Positions 6,476-15,179 of a DNA stretch of 32,626 nt are shown here, piece by piece. A model generated the notes under the pieces. The model was not told the origin of the DNA. It saw nothing but the letters and a program-made list of their open reading frames with translations, and made no database searches. The first letter of the stretch is position 1. Every line of letters begins with the position of its first letter. Source of the stretch: a virus; IMG/VR virus record IMGVR_UViG_3300032220_000576, positions 1 to 32,626 of that record; one strand, written 5' to 3'. Both the position numbers and the translations under genes were made by a program.

Positions 6476-9400
6476 TATGCTAGTGCAATAACTCTTAGAT
6501 CCTTAAACTCTGGTGATTTAGATTCGTTTGTAGAACTGATTACGATCTTAATTGCAAAACCAGTAAATATGTCTAAGTTATCAGCAGTAAATTGATACTC
6601 TAAGAACTCTCCAGCGTTACTTGGACGTACAAAAGCATCAGATCTACCACTATTCTTAGAGGAGTCAATTACAAGATCGCCAAAACCATCACCATCAGTA
6701 TCTTTCAGGTTATCATATCCTGGGAATAGAACGAATGATTGATCCACTTCACTAGAATCTGTCTTGTACAACTTATACAGAACTCTAAAGTCTGCCTCTG
6801 CCGGTCTATAAGCGGAAACAAGAACTTTAAGAGATGATGCTGGTTGCTTAAGATCAACTCTATTGGAGATGTAAACCGAACTATGTGGATCTCCAGTAAT
6901 TAATTTAGATCTATTATCTAAAACATAATCTGAAATAGGGTTATTAACTCTATTTCTGGAAAGAATCAAGAATGCATTTTGTAAGTCTAGTACTGGGGAA
7001 AGATTTGCATCATCACTACTCATATTCACTTTTAATGTGAACGATTTATTTCTTGGTAGTGATGATAGTCTGTTTGTTTCATTTTGTTGGGAACATACAA
7101 GTCTTGGTTCTGGTAAGAAGTTAATCTTATTAAGTTGAACATTTTCATATCCCTTATCTTGGAATGATACTTCTGTTCCTCCAGAACTTGTACCTGTTAC
7201 CGTTCTAATTTCCGCATTAACTGTAGTATTCTTACCTGGAGTAATGGTGTTGATATAAGGTTCAACTCCAGAGAATTGGTAGTTTTGAGATGCTGAAATG
7301 AGTTTTCCACCAACAACTTTTTCATTGGTGAAACTTACTTGAGAATCTCCAGTGGATCTACCAAGTCTATTGACTTCTAGATGATAAACATCTAGACCTC
7401 TACGTGCTTTAAGTGACGCATTAGATGGTAAGTTATGAATTGTGTTAATCTTAGTCAACGACATTCCATTGAGTTCATATTTAAATGCGGCATCACCAGA
7501 TGCATGGTTTGTTATCGCAGTCCCATCAACACCTCTTGTTGAAATTCCAAGTGTTCCAGCACCACCAGAACCAGAGTTAACTGAAGTGTAGTACATAATC
7601 TCATTATTGACTTTAACGTATCCTCTCGATGTGCTAATACCTTCAAACTGTGCAAATGAATTTGTATTTGCTATCGAAATATTGGTGCTACTAATGGTAA
7701 CATCAGAAGTCAACTGAACTGGTACTGTATCTGGAAGAATATTCTTGATTTCTACAACATTGTTGTCGGCGTGCATACCATGGTTAAACTGACGAACTTC
7801 AACAACATTACCAGAATATAATGCGTCAATTTCAGTCGATGATCCTCTTATAACGGTACTTGCTGTAGCAACTGGTGTTGCGCCACTATAGTAAATGAGT
7901 GGTTGGTTATTGGTAAATGACTCACCTTGAACATTAGTTAGATATAGAGTATCTAAACCACCGATAGCAGAAACTGAAATTCTTGCTCCAGTACCTTTAA
8001 CAACATTACTTGTTGTAACACCAATAATATCTCCAACAACATAACCATTTCCAGTGTTAGCAATACTTACAGTATTTACGACACCACCAGTTGTTACGGT
8101 TACTGTTGCAGTTGCACCAGATCCTTTACCAGTAATTGTGTATAATGGAACGTTTGTATAGGTTCCACCTGAAGAACCTCCAGAGTATCCTAGACCCGCA
8201 TTTGCAATTGAAACTGTAGATAGTGGTCCACCAGCAAGTTCTACATATCCACTTGAACCAGGTGAAGAAACAGAACCATAACTTACCTTAGTTCCTGGAA
8301 CAAGAATTGTGTTCATGACGCTGGTAGTTGTAATACCAACTTTTAGTTTCCTAGGATAGGTAGTAATTGAGTTATCATTCAGATAAGCAATTGCAGATGA
8401 TTCTGGGATAAGAGGTGGGTTATAGAACCACATAGATCCCTTATTGGAAGTAAACTTAGCTTTATAGAGTTTAAACTTAAGATCTTGGAACTGGTTTGCA
8501 GTCCAAATAGTTCCGTTTTGAGACTTAAATAGACTTCCTCCACCATATTGTTTGGTTACAACAACACTTTCTGCAGATGGTAAGTTACTGGTATTAACAG
8601 TCTTCTTACCCATCTCTGCTATCCACATCTTATACTTATCTGAAGATGGTGCTAAGAATACCAAAGCGTATTCTACGTTTGGTTGTAAGTAAACTGGGGA
8701 TGGGAATTTAATATTGGTGACTGCAGTTCCATCAGATGAAACGTTTATCTGACTTGGTTCCAATATTACTCTTGCATAATCTGCAACTAATTGACCTGTT
8801 GGAGTTCCTAGTTCTACAGTTCTAAGTTCTACAAATAGCCTTTCGTTTGGATCTTTTTCTGCAAAATAAACATCTGCAGAAGTCAAGAATGCTCCAGTCT
8901 CATCTACAGTAAATGATTGTGCAAGTGGATCTTTTCCACCTCCGCCGCCGCCAGCAGGTGGTGGTGGGGGTGGTGGGGGTGGATTTCTAACCTGAACTAT
9001 ATTTGTAATTTGAGTTTGAATTATACCAGTTCCAGTATAAGTCGTTTGTGCTGAAGAAATTGATGTTTTATCTCCAGGTAGAGGTTTGACGTTTTCTGAA
9101 TTTTGATTTAATTTAAATAATCTTTCCCCTGTTCTAATTCTAACCAGTGGAACTGGAGTTGTGTTTGGATCTCTAATAAAGAAGCATCCTATCAGGTCTC
9201 CAAAAGTATCTGTAATGAGTCTAACATTGGATATTGACGCTACAGCACCGCTGGTTTTTCCAACAAGTTTAACACCAATCTTAACATATCCACCATATTT
9301 TGTTATTGATTCTTCTGCTAATGAAGATGTATCAATGTTTAGTACTGTAGAAGATGCAGAATATGCAGATGGTAAAATTTGTGCCTTGTTATATGGGTTT

Positions 9401-12400
9401 GCATTATATTCTGAAGTTGGACTATTATAAGTTCCTGCTTTATGAGATGGTTTTGCAGTTCTGAAAGAAATAACCTTTTCGGAACCAATAAATCCATCAA
9501 CATCTTCTCCAATATTAAATGAACCAGAAACCATTGAGATTTCAAGTAACTTGGGTACAATATCAATTGAACTTATATCATCGACGAATGAATAATGTGT
9601 TGTTAATGGTCTCAGTCCAGCAGATCTAAACTCAACGTTTCTAGATCTCATAAATGGATCTGGCTCACTGCTCACCTGAACGCTTTCTACAAAGTCATAA
9701 CTATCTCCAGCATTTCCTATTGATCCATCAGATACTGTTCTTTTATTTTCAATGTAAATATTTCTTACCCAGTTATCTGAAGAAGGATTGAGAGTAATTC
9801 CGCCAGTATATTCTACAATATTAAACGGGTTTACATTTTCAACTTGAGTTGCAAATGGTTGCTCCAACCAACCAGTTTCTTCATAGTTTAGTGTAACTAG
9901 GTCTCCAGTTTTTCTTACATTATTATCAAGAAGATTGAGATTTGTAGAAAAGTCTGCGGTTGATGGATCAAGGTTTGTTGCTAAAGCTGGTTGTAATTTT
10001 AAAGACCAGAAATCTGTTGAAGGTATAAGTTTACCTTCAGTTGTGTTTACATCACATTTTACATCTGGATTTGTTTTATCAATTAAACTATTATTTTTAA
10101 AGTCATCGACAAAGAATCCTGTTTTAAATCTTGATAGACCATCAGTATCTTGAATTTGTAGAGTCTTAGTGTTAACCTCTAGAAGTGAAAGAGACGTTGT
10201 TATCTCAAGGTTTTCAATTCTATCTTCAAGAGAACCAATGTCTCTCATCGTATATCTTCTATTATCAACCAAGGTTATCTTGGCGTCTTGTGGATTGTAA
10301 AGATATGCTGGTAAGTAAATAGTAGCAATATCCATCGCTTCTTCAATGTTTAAAGAAGCTTTTGGTTCTAAAGCAGAAACTCCCTTAACAATAGAGAACT
10401 GTCCTAGTTTATCTAAAATTATTCTATCAACTCTTGGTAGATAGAATGAATATCCAAGTAAAGAACTTTCATTTGGAGTGATAGCAGAGTATGCTGTCGA
10501 AACTACAAAAGACCTAGTTCCATATGCAAATGGAGACTGTGATGTTGAAGTGAATTCAGATACTCTTGGTCTGAAATCTAGAACATCAGTCGCTCTTAGT
10601 CCATTCTGAAGTAGTGGAATATCATTTGTATATCTTTCAGCATCATATGAATTTACTGTAAAGATATCGCCTTGCTGATTGGTTGCTACATTATAATAAT
10701 TGAAAACAACTAAAAGTTGTCTTGATGGTGCTGGAGTATTTTGTACTCTTACAAGTCTTGAATAATCATAATATTGCTCTTTTTGACCTTTATCTAAAGT
10801 AAATCTGCTTGTTACATCAAGATAACTTCCAACTGTTATCGACTGAATTGATGAAGTAATATTTGACTCTTCAAAAGTAACTGCTTCTCCAGAATCAAAT
10901 TTTGATCCATTTAAGTAAACAAAGTCAACTTCATTACCAGAACTTGGTAAAGTTACGACTTGGGCAACTGCTCCACTGTTACTTCCAATAATTTTTTCAC
11001 CAATAAATGCATTTGAGTCTAAACCTAGACCTGATGGGAAAGTTAGTCGATCTAAAATAGGTGTTGAAGTGTTGAGAGATTCATATACACATACGATGTT
11101 AACAACATCAGGAACATTCAAAGATATCTCATTATCTTCAATTCTTGTACCATAAAATAGACTTGTCGTTAAACCACTTACAGATGCTGTAGATCCATTA
11201 TTAGTTTTTGTGATATTTAACGTTCTACTTCTAGCAAAAGTCTTGTTTTTGTTAGTTAGAACTTGCTTTCTTAAAGTTGTATTGACTGTTACGTTTGAAC
11301 TCTGACTTGCTCTAAGACCATTTATTGTTATTTGAGTTCCATCAACACTTAAAACAAACTGATCTGAAGATAAGTCTTCAATAGTTCCATCAGAATAGAA
11401 AACTGAATATCTTTCAGCGTCATATGCTTCAAAGAAAGCACTTGAAATTCCTGTATTGGAAACTGTTATAGTTGCTGTTCCAGTACTATTGGTTGAAACT
11501 TCCCTAACTTGAGATGTTACAATTAAATTAGAACTAGATAGATTTACTGATGATATATTGCTTTGATTTAATTTTGTATAAAGACCAGACTTTTCTGTAT
11601 TTTTAAAATCTGGAACTCCAAGACTGAAGGTAGTTGTTTCTGATGATGATGGTAGTGTACCATCACAAACGCCATTAACTGATGGAACAGCACTGACCGT
11701 CATTGTGTATCCATCAGCAGAGATAGAAACAACTTTATTAAATGTGCTTACATTAGTAGATACACCAGTCTTTTGATATCTAATAATTGAATCTGTTTTT
11801 ATTCCTAAGAAAGACTTACCTGGGCATGTAACTATGCCTGCTGAGTTTACAGTTATCTTATCTGTTGCATTGAACCCAAATGGAATTTTTCTAAACAGAG
11901 AAGAATCTGCAGAAAATGCGGTCTTCAGTGCTGGTGTTATACCTACAGCATTTTGATAAACTGATTTAATATCTTCGGTGGAGAATGCTCTAACTGAAAC
12001 AACAGAACGAGCATTGACTAGAGTATCGTTGATTGTAATTTGTTCGCCAACAATAAACGTTCCAGATGTTTGAGTTAAAGTTAAAGTTGTTCCAGAAGGC
12101 GCAGTTACAACATATCCAGAACCACCACTACTCAAACCCTTTACATAAGAACCTACAGGACAATCGCCAGAGTTTAGGGATTGGTTAATAATCAACTCAG
12201 TATAAGTTTGTACATCAAAGAGATAAAGATCCCATGAAGATGATGTATTCTGGTATGCAGAATCTGTTAGATTGAATGTATATACTCTTGCATCACCAAT
12301 TGCTGTAGTTCCAGATCCAGATACACCTTTTCTTTGATTGAAAAGTTTTACCGTATTTCCACCAGTGTGAATTCCTACGAATGGTGTACCAGATGTATTG

Positions 12401-13599
12401 TTGACTCTAAGTAAACTACCAAGTTCGAATGGTACAAGAGCAGTATTTACAGTTTGAGTATCTCTTGGTTTTTGTACATCTAAAATTGTCGATGCTGGAA
12501 TATTGATATCATATCCGCGAACATATGCAGTTCCTGGGGAAACTTTATAGCATAATAAATTATCCGATGGTTCTGCACCTTGTTCTGTTTTTTGAGTTGG
12601 TAAATATATTCCTTCGTTCTTAATTCTATCGTTTAATGAGTTTAAAGCGGCGACTTCAAAGTTCTTGAGTGCATAGTCGCCAGACTCTTCATAAGTTCTT
12701 TTTGCAAAGTAGTCTTTTATAATTGAGTATACAGATTTGTCCTGTAACTTTTTAATTATTCCATTATCAATTCTAATTAATTCTACAAAGTTCTTATCAT
12801 CAAAATCATTGATGCTCTTTTTAGCAAGAACTGTACTTATTTTTAATCTGTCTGCTCCAGGAGCTGCATAGTTTGAAAACCCTCTAGCATTATCATTTAA
12901 AGATGGGTCATCATTTGATGTAACAATTTCTTCTAAAATATTCAAACCAACTCTATATGTTGGTGTGTTAGAATATGGTTCTAAAACAATTAAAGAATTG
13001 GGAACATTTACAAAAGTTCCACGTATAAAGTAAACACCTGCAGACAATCCGACAGCAGAACCAGTTGTACATGAACCAGTATCAATTAAAGTTGCAATAG
13101 TGTCTCCAACATTAATTGATGTGTTTCCATACTGTATTCCATCGAGAAGGATAAGTAATTCACCATCTTCAAATTCAGTTGTCTCAAAATCTGAACCAGC
13201 AGATGTATACTTAACGTATAGAGTTACTTCCTCAACATTATCATTTGAAGGTAAACTGTAGTTTTTAATTACTGCAGTTACGCCAGAATTTTGCCCTTCA
13301 ACTCTTATTCCTATAAGTTTATCGATATAAAGGGAAACATCTAACCCTAGGTGCTCTGCGTTAATTTTTACAGAATAATACTTATCATCAAATGTAATTG
13401 ATCCAGGTATGACCATGGATCCTTCTTTAAATATATGACTACCAAACGATTCTACTTGATTCTGAAGAATTGACTGAAGTGTAGTCAGTTCTCTAGATTG
13501 AACTGGATATCCTGGTTTAAAAAGAACTCTGTAAAAGTTCTTGTTGATATCAAAATCATCATAATATGGATTAATGTTGAGATTAGTTTTCTGTGGCAT
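6475..13599 (-). CDS. Very large DUF4815-type baseplate/tail protein (gene 10 position)
   Basis: The 2374-aa protein starts MPQKTNLNINPYYDDFDINK and continues with NFYRVLFKPGYPVQSREL, LQSILQNQVESFGSHIFKEG and MVIPGS. This is the N-terminal signature of the DUF4815 phage structural family. A central DVLDFRPRVSEF with nearby SPFAYGTRSF (near residue 1020) belongs to the same core. At residues 1540-1555 there are nine Pro, one Ala and six Gly, a hinge. After it, KDPLAQSFTVDETGAFLTSA begins a C-terminal domain of jelly-roll-like strands (FVELRTVE, YALVFLAPSSDKYKMWIAEM). GY repeats (about 1790-1875) and an RG...H module (about 1976-2041) are shared with other tail proteins here. The position directly after gp8 is that of T4 genes 9/10, so it probably joins the wedge to the fibres, but I see no direct gp9/gp10 similarity. 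No frameshift is visible in 7.1 kb. Confidence 0.85.
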   Translation of the reverse strand: MPQKTNLNINPYYDDFDINKNFYRVLFKPGYPVQSRELTTLQSILQNQVESFGSHIFKEGSMVIPGSITFDDKYYSVKINAEHLGLDVSLYIDKLIGIRVEGQNSGVTAVIKNYSLPSNDNVEEVTLYVKYTSAGSDFETTEFEDGELLILLDGIQYGNTSINVGDTIATLIDTGSCTTGSAVGLSAGVYFIRGTFVNVPNSLIVLEPYSNTPTYRVGLNILEEIVTSNDDPSLNDNARGFSNYAAPGADRLKISTVLAKKSINDFDDKNFVELIRIDNGIIKKLQDKSVYSIIKDYFAKRTYEESGDYALKNFEVAALNSLNDRIKNEGIYLPTQKTEQGAEPSDNLLCYKVSPGTAYVRGYDINIPASTILDVQKPRDTQTVNTALVPFELGSLLRVNNTSGTPFVGIHTGGNTVKLFNQRKGVSGSGTTAIGDARVYTFNLTDSAYQNTSSSWDLYLFDVQTYTELIINQSLNSGDCPVGSYVKGLSSGGSGYVVTAPSGTTLTLTQTSGTFIVGEQITINDTLVNARSVVSVRAFSTEDIKSVYQNAVGITPALKTAFSADSSLFRKIPFGFNATDKITVNSAGIVTCPGKSFLGIKTDSIIRYQKTGVSTNVSTFNKVVSISADGYTMTVSAVPSVNGVCDGTLPSSSETTTFSLGVPDFKNTEKSGLYTKLNQSNISSVNLSSSNLIVTSQVREVSTNSTGTATITVSNTGISSAFFEAYDAERYSVFYSDGTIEDLSSDQFVLSVDGTQITINGLRASQSSNVTVNTTLRKQVLTNKNKTFARSRTLNITKTNNGSTASVSGLTTSLFYGTRIEDNEISLNVPDVVNIVCVYESLNTSTPILDRLTFPSGLGLDSNAFIGEKIIGSNSGAVAQVVTLPSSGNEVDFVYLNGSKFDSGEAVTFEESNITSSIQSITVGSYLDVTSRFTLDKGQKEQYYDYSRLVRVQNTPAPSRQLLVVFNYYNVATNQQGDIFTVNSYDAERYTNDIPLLQNGLRATDVLDFRPRVSEFTSTSQSPFAYGTRSFVVSTAYSAITPNESSLLGYSFYLPRVDRIILDKLGQFSIVKGVSALEPKASLNIEEAMDIATIYLPAYLYNPQDAKITLVDNRRYTMRDIGSLEDRIENLEITTSLSLLEVNTKTLQIQDTDGLSRFKTGFFVDDFKNNSLIDKTNPDVKCDVNTTEGKLIPSTDFWSLKLQPALATNLDPSTADFSTNLNLLDNNVRKTGDLVTLNYEETGWLEQPFATQVENVNPFNIVEYTGGITLNPSSDNWVRNIYIENKRTVSDGSIGNAGDSYDFVESVQVSSEPDPFMRSRNVEFRSAGLRPLTTHYSFVDDISSIDIVPKLLEISMVSGSFNIGEDVDGFIGSEKVISFRTAKPSHKAGTYNSPTSEYNANPYNKAQILPSAYSASSTVLNIDTSSLAEESITKYGGYVKIGVKLVGKTSGAVASISNVRLITDTFGDLIGCFFIRDPNTTPVPLVRIRTGERLFKLNQNSENVKPLPGDKTSISSAQTTYTGTGIIQTQITNIVQVRNPPPPPPPPPAGGGGGGKDPLAQSFTVDETGAFLTSADVYFAEKDPNERLFVELRTVELGTPTGQLVADYARVILEPSQINVSSDGTAVTNIKFPSPVYLQPNVEYALVFLAPSSDKYKMWIAEMGKKTVNTSNLPSAESVVVTKQYGGGSLFKSQNGTIWTANQFQDLKFKLYKAKFTSNKGSMWFYNPPLIPESSAIAYLNDNSITTYPRKLKVGITTTSVMNTILVPGTKVSYGSVSSPGSSGYVELAGGPLSTVSIANAGLGYSGGSSGGTYTNVPLYTITGKGSGATATVTVTTGGVVNTVSIANTGNGYVVGDIIGVTTSNVVKGTGARISVSAIGGLDTLYLTNVQGESFTNNQPLIYYSGATPVATASTVIRGSSTEIDALYSGNVVEVRQFNHGMHADNNVVEIKNILPDTVPVQLTSDVTISSTNISIANTNSFAQFEGISTSRGYVKVNNEIMYYTSVNSGSGGAGTLGISTRGVDGTAITNHASGDAAFKYELNGMSLTKINTIHNLPSNASLKARRGLDVYHLEVNRLGRSTGDSQVSFTNEKVVGGKLISASQNYQFSGVEPYINTITPGKNTTVNAEIRTVTGTSSGGTEVSFQDKGYENVQLNKINFLPEPRLVCSQQNETNRLSSLPRNKSFTLKVNMSSDDANLSPVLDLQNAFLILSRNRVNNPISDYVLDNRSKLITGDPHSSVYISNRVDLKQPASSLKVLVSAYRPAEADFRVLYKLYKTDSSEVDQSFVLFPGYDNLKDTDGDGFGDLVIDSSKNSGRSDAFVRPSNAGEFLEYQFTADNLDIFTGFAIKIVISSTNESKSPEFKDLRVIALA
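8935..8982 (-). repeat. Nine-proline / six-glycine tract in the 2374-aa protein
   Basis: Forty-eight bases encode Pro x9 (8982-8956, CCA/CCC/CCT codons), Ala (8955-8953) and Gly x6 (8952-8935, GGC/GGA/GGT codons). The tract sits immediately before the DPLAQSF start of the C-terminal domain. It reads as a flexible or stiff hinge between two halves of the protein. Confidence 0.9.
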
Positions 13600-13602
13600 T
13601 TT

Positions 13603-15153
13603 TTAAAATTCCAGGATAATTTTAATATCTTCTTTTTGGCGTGTGTTTCTAGAAATCAGGGGTCTATTATCCAGGTAAATAATTTCCCCTGAGCCTTTAT
13701 TTATCTCTGGAGAAGCAAGACCGTTTGCAAAATTAACACCCAAGTTAATAACTTTAGTTCCTGTTGGATTAGTGCTAATACCGGTAAAGTTAGTGTCTAT
13801 AGAACCAGTAAAACCACTAGTTCCAGTTACTGCGTTTGCTGAAGATTGAAAACTTAAAACTTTACCACCGGTTGAAATACCAATGTAATCAGTTTGATCT
13901 AAAGTTGTTTGGTTGAAATATAAAGACCTGTCTTGAATATATTTCAGAACTTTCGTTTCACTATCATATGATGCTACATATCCAACAGATTTGCCGCCAG
14001 TCACATTTTGAGTTATCTTTTCTCCAATGGTTGGAGTTCCAGTAACAGAAGAAAACTTCAGCGAATATGTGGATGAAAACTGACTTTGAGTGAACGTTCC
14101 AGTTGATCCAATTGAAGTTGGATTTTTTAATATACCAACCTGTGCAAATTTCGTATCAATTGGAAAATCCTTTGTTGAGTCGTCAAATCTTGCATAAAGA
14201 ATAACTCTATCAGTTCCCAATTCTTTGTAAATATCATAACCATGTCCTCTGGATGGTGGAATGATGGGTATCAGTTTTGCAAAGGAACCAGTTGAGTTTC
14301 CATTGATGGATCCTAAATCAACTAAACCATAACTATATCCTTTTCCACCAGAGGAAACTGTTGTGTTTGTAATTTTTCCACCAACAACATCAACAATAAC
14401 TTTTGCTCCAGAACCATCACCTAAAATGTTTAGTTCTTGCCCTACACCATTTGAATAGTTTGCTCCAGGGTTATCAATATAAACTTTTTTAATTTGATTT
14501 GAGTTTACCGTAGAATCACCATTTTCTCTAACCGCTTGTATTTGAGAATCGGTTGATGTTGCCCAATCATTTGGAACAGTAATATATTCTGTAGAATCAA
14601 ACTTAATAATATCTCCAGGAGAAATACTGAATAAGTATTTCCAAACGTATCCATCACCACTAGAACCAGCAGCAGATGGTTCTAAGTCTGTAAAAGTTGG
14701 CTCATCTTGTGAAGCATTTCCTGTAGTGTTGATTCCAGAAGAACCATTATCTACGCAGATATAAACTCTGTAGTCAGAGTTGATTACATAGTAGTTTGAA
14801 TCATATAGTCTCGAAGACTGTGTAAATGGTGAAGGATTATTAGCACTGTAGTCATTACGATACATTTCATATCTTGTGCCTTTAGTCCAATCAATTCTCC
14901 TAATAACTCTCTTTACATTAGCAGTTGTTATTTTCTTACCAAACAACATCGTATCAGATGTATGTGCTTGATATGAAAAATTATCTGTAGGGTTAGGAAC
15001 GTTTGTGTTCCAGGTTGTTGACCTACCAAAACCAACTTGTGTAGGATTGGGTAGCCCTACAAAAATGTAATAGGAATTAGAATCATTTTCAACAGATTCA
15101 ATAAAGTTATCAGTATTTAAGATTCTAAACTGATCTGTTACAATTGCAGACAT
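13603..15153 (-). CDS. gp8: Baseplate wedge subunit gp8
   Basis: The 516-aa protein matches T4 gp8 (334 aa) at both ends. The N-terminal half has FGRSTTWNTNVPNPTDNFSY and then VIRRIDWTKGTRYEMYRND; T4 has FGRSEPWSS, then VIPRRDWGDTRYPD. Residues near 170-190 read DGYVWKYLFSISPGD and TEYITVPNDW, against T4 DGYVWEYLFEIPPD and NEYIVVPWP. The C-terminus GEIIYLDNRPLISR with KIILEF equals T4 GEMIYMENRPPI with NILFTF. The extra length comes from inserted GY repeats (about 221-275) and a GEKITQNVTGG region (about 374-395). In T4, gp8 dimers join gp6, gp7 and gp10 in each wedge. A TATAAATA late box lies 19 bases before the ATG and an AGGA ribosome site lies between them. Confidence 0.95.
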   Translation of the reverse strand: MSAIVTDQFRILNTDNFIESVENDSNSYYIFVGLPNPTQVGFGRSTTWNTNVPNPTDNFSYQAHTSDTMLFGKKITTANVKRVIRRIDWTKGTRYEMYRNDYSANNPSPFTQSSRLYDSNYYVINSDYRVYICVDNGSSGINTTGNASQDEPTFTDLEPSAAGSSGDGYVWKYLFSISPGDIIKFDSTEYITVPNDWATSTDSQIQAVRENGDSTVNSNQIKKVYIDNPGANYSNGVGQELNILGDGSGAKVIVDVVGGKITNTTVSSGGKGYSYGLVDLGSINGNSTGSFAKLIPIIPPSRGHGYDIYKELGTDRVILYARFDDSTKDFPIDTKFAQVGILKNPTSIGSTGTFTQSQFSSTYSLKFSSVTGTPTIGEKITQNVTGGKSVGYVASYDSETKVLKYIQDRSLYFNQTTLDQTDYIGISTGGKVLSFQSSANAVTGTSGFTGSIDTNFTGISTNPTGTKVINLGVNFANGLASPEINKGSGEIIYLDNRPLISRNTRQKEDIKIILEF

Positions 15154-15171
15154 ATTATTAGCTTTTTCCTA

Positions 15172-15179
15172 TATTTATA
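15172..15179 (-). promoter_or_regulatory. T4-type late promoter box TATAAATA before gp8
   Basis: Exact TATAAATA on the minus strand in the 26-base gap between the giant gene's TAG (15182-15180) and gp8 (ATG at 15153). The spacing to the start (18 intervening bases) matches that of the other late boxes in the window. It would let gp8 and the 2374-aa gene be made independently of the 12-kb upstream gene. Confidence 0.75.
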
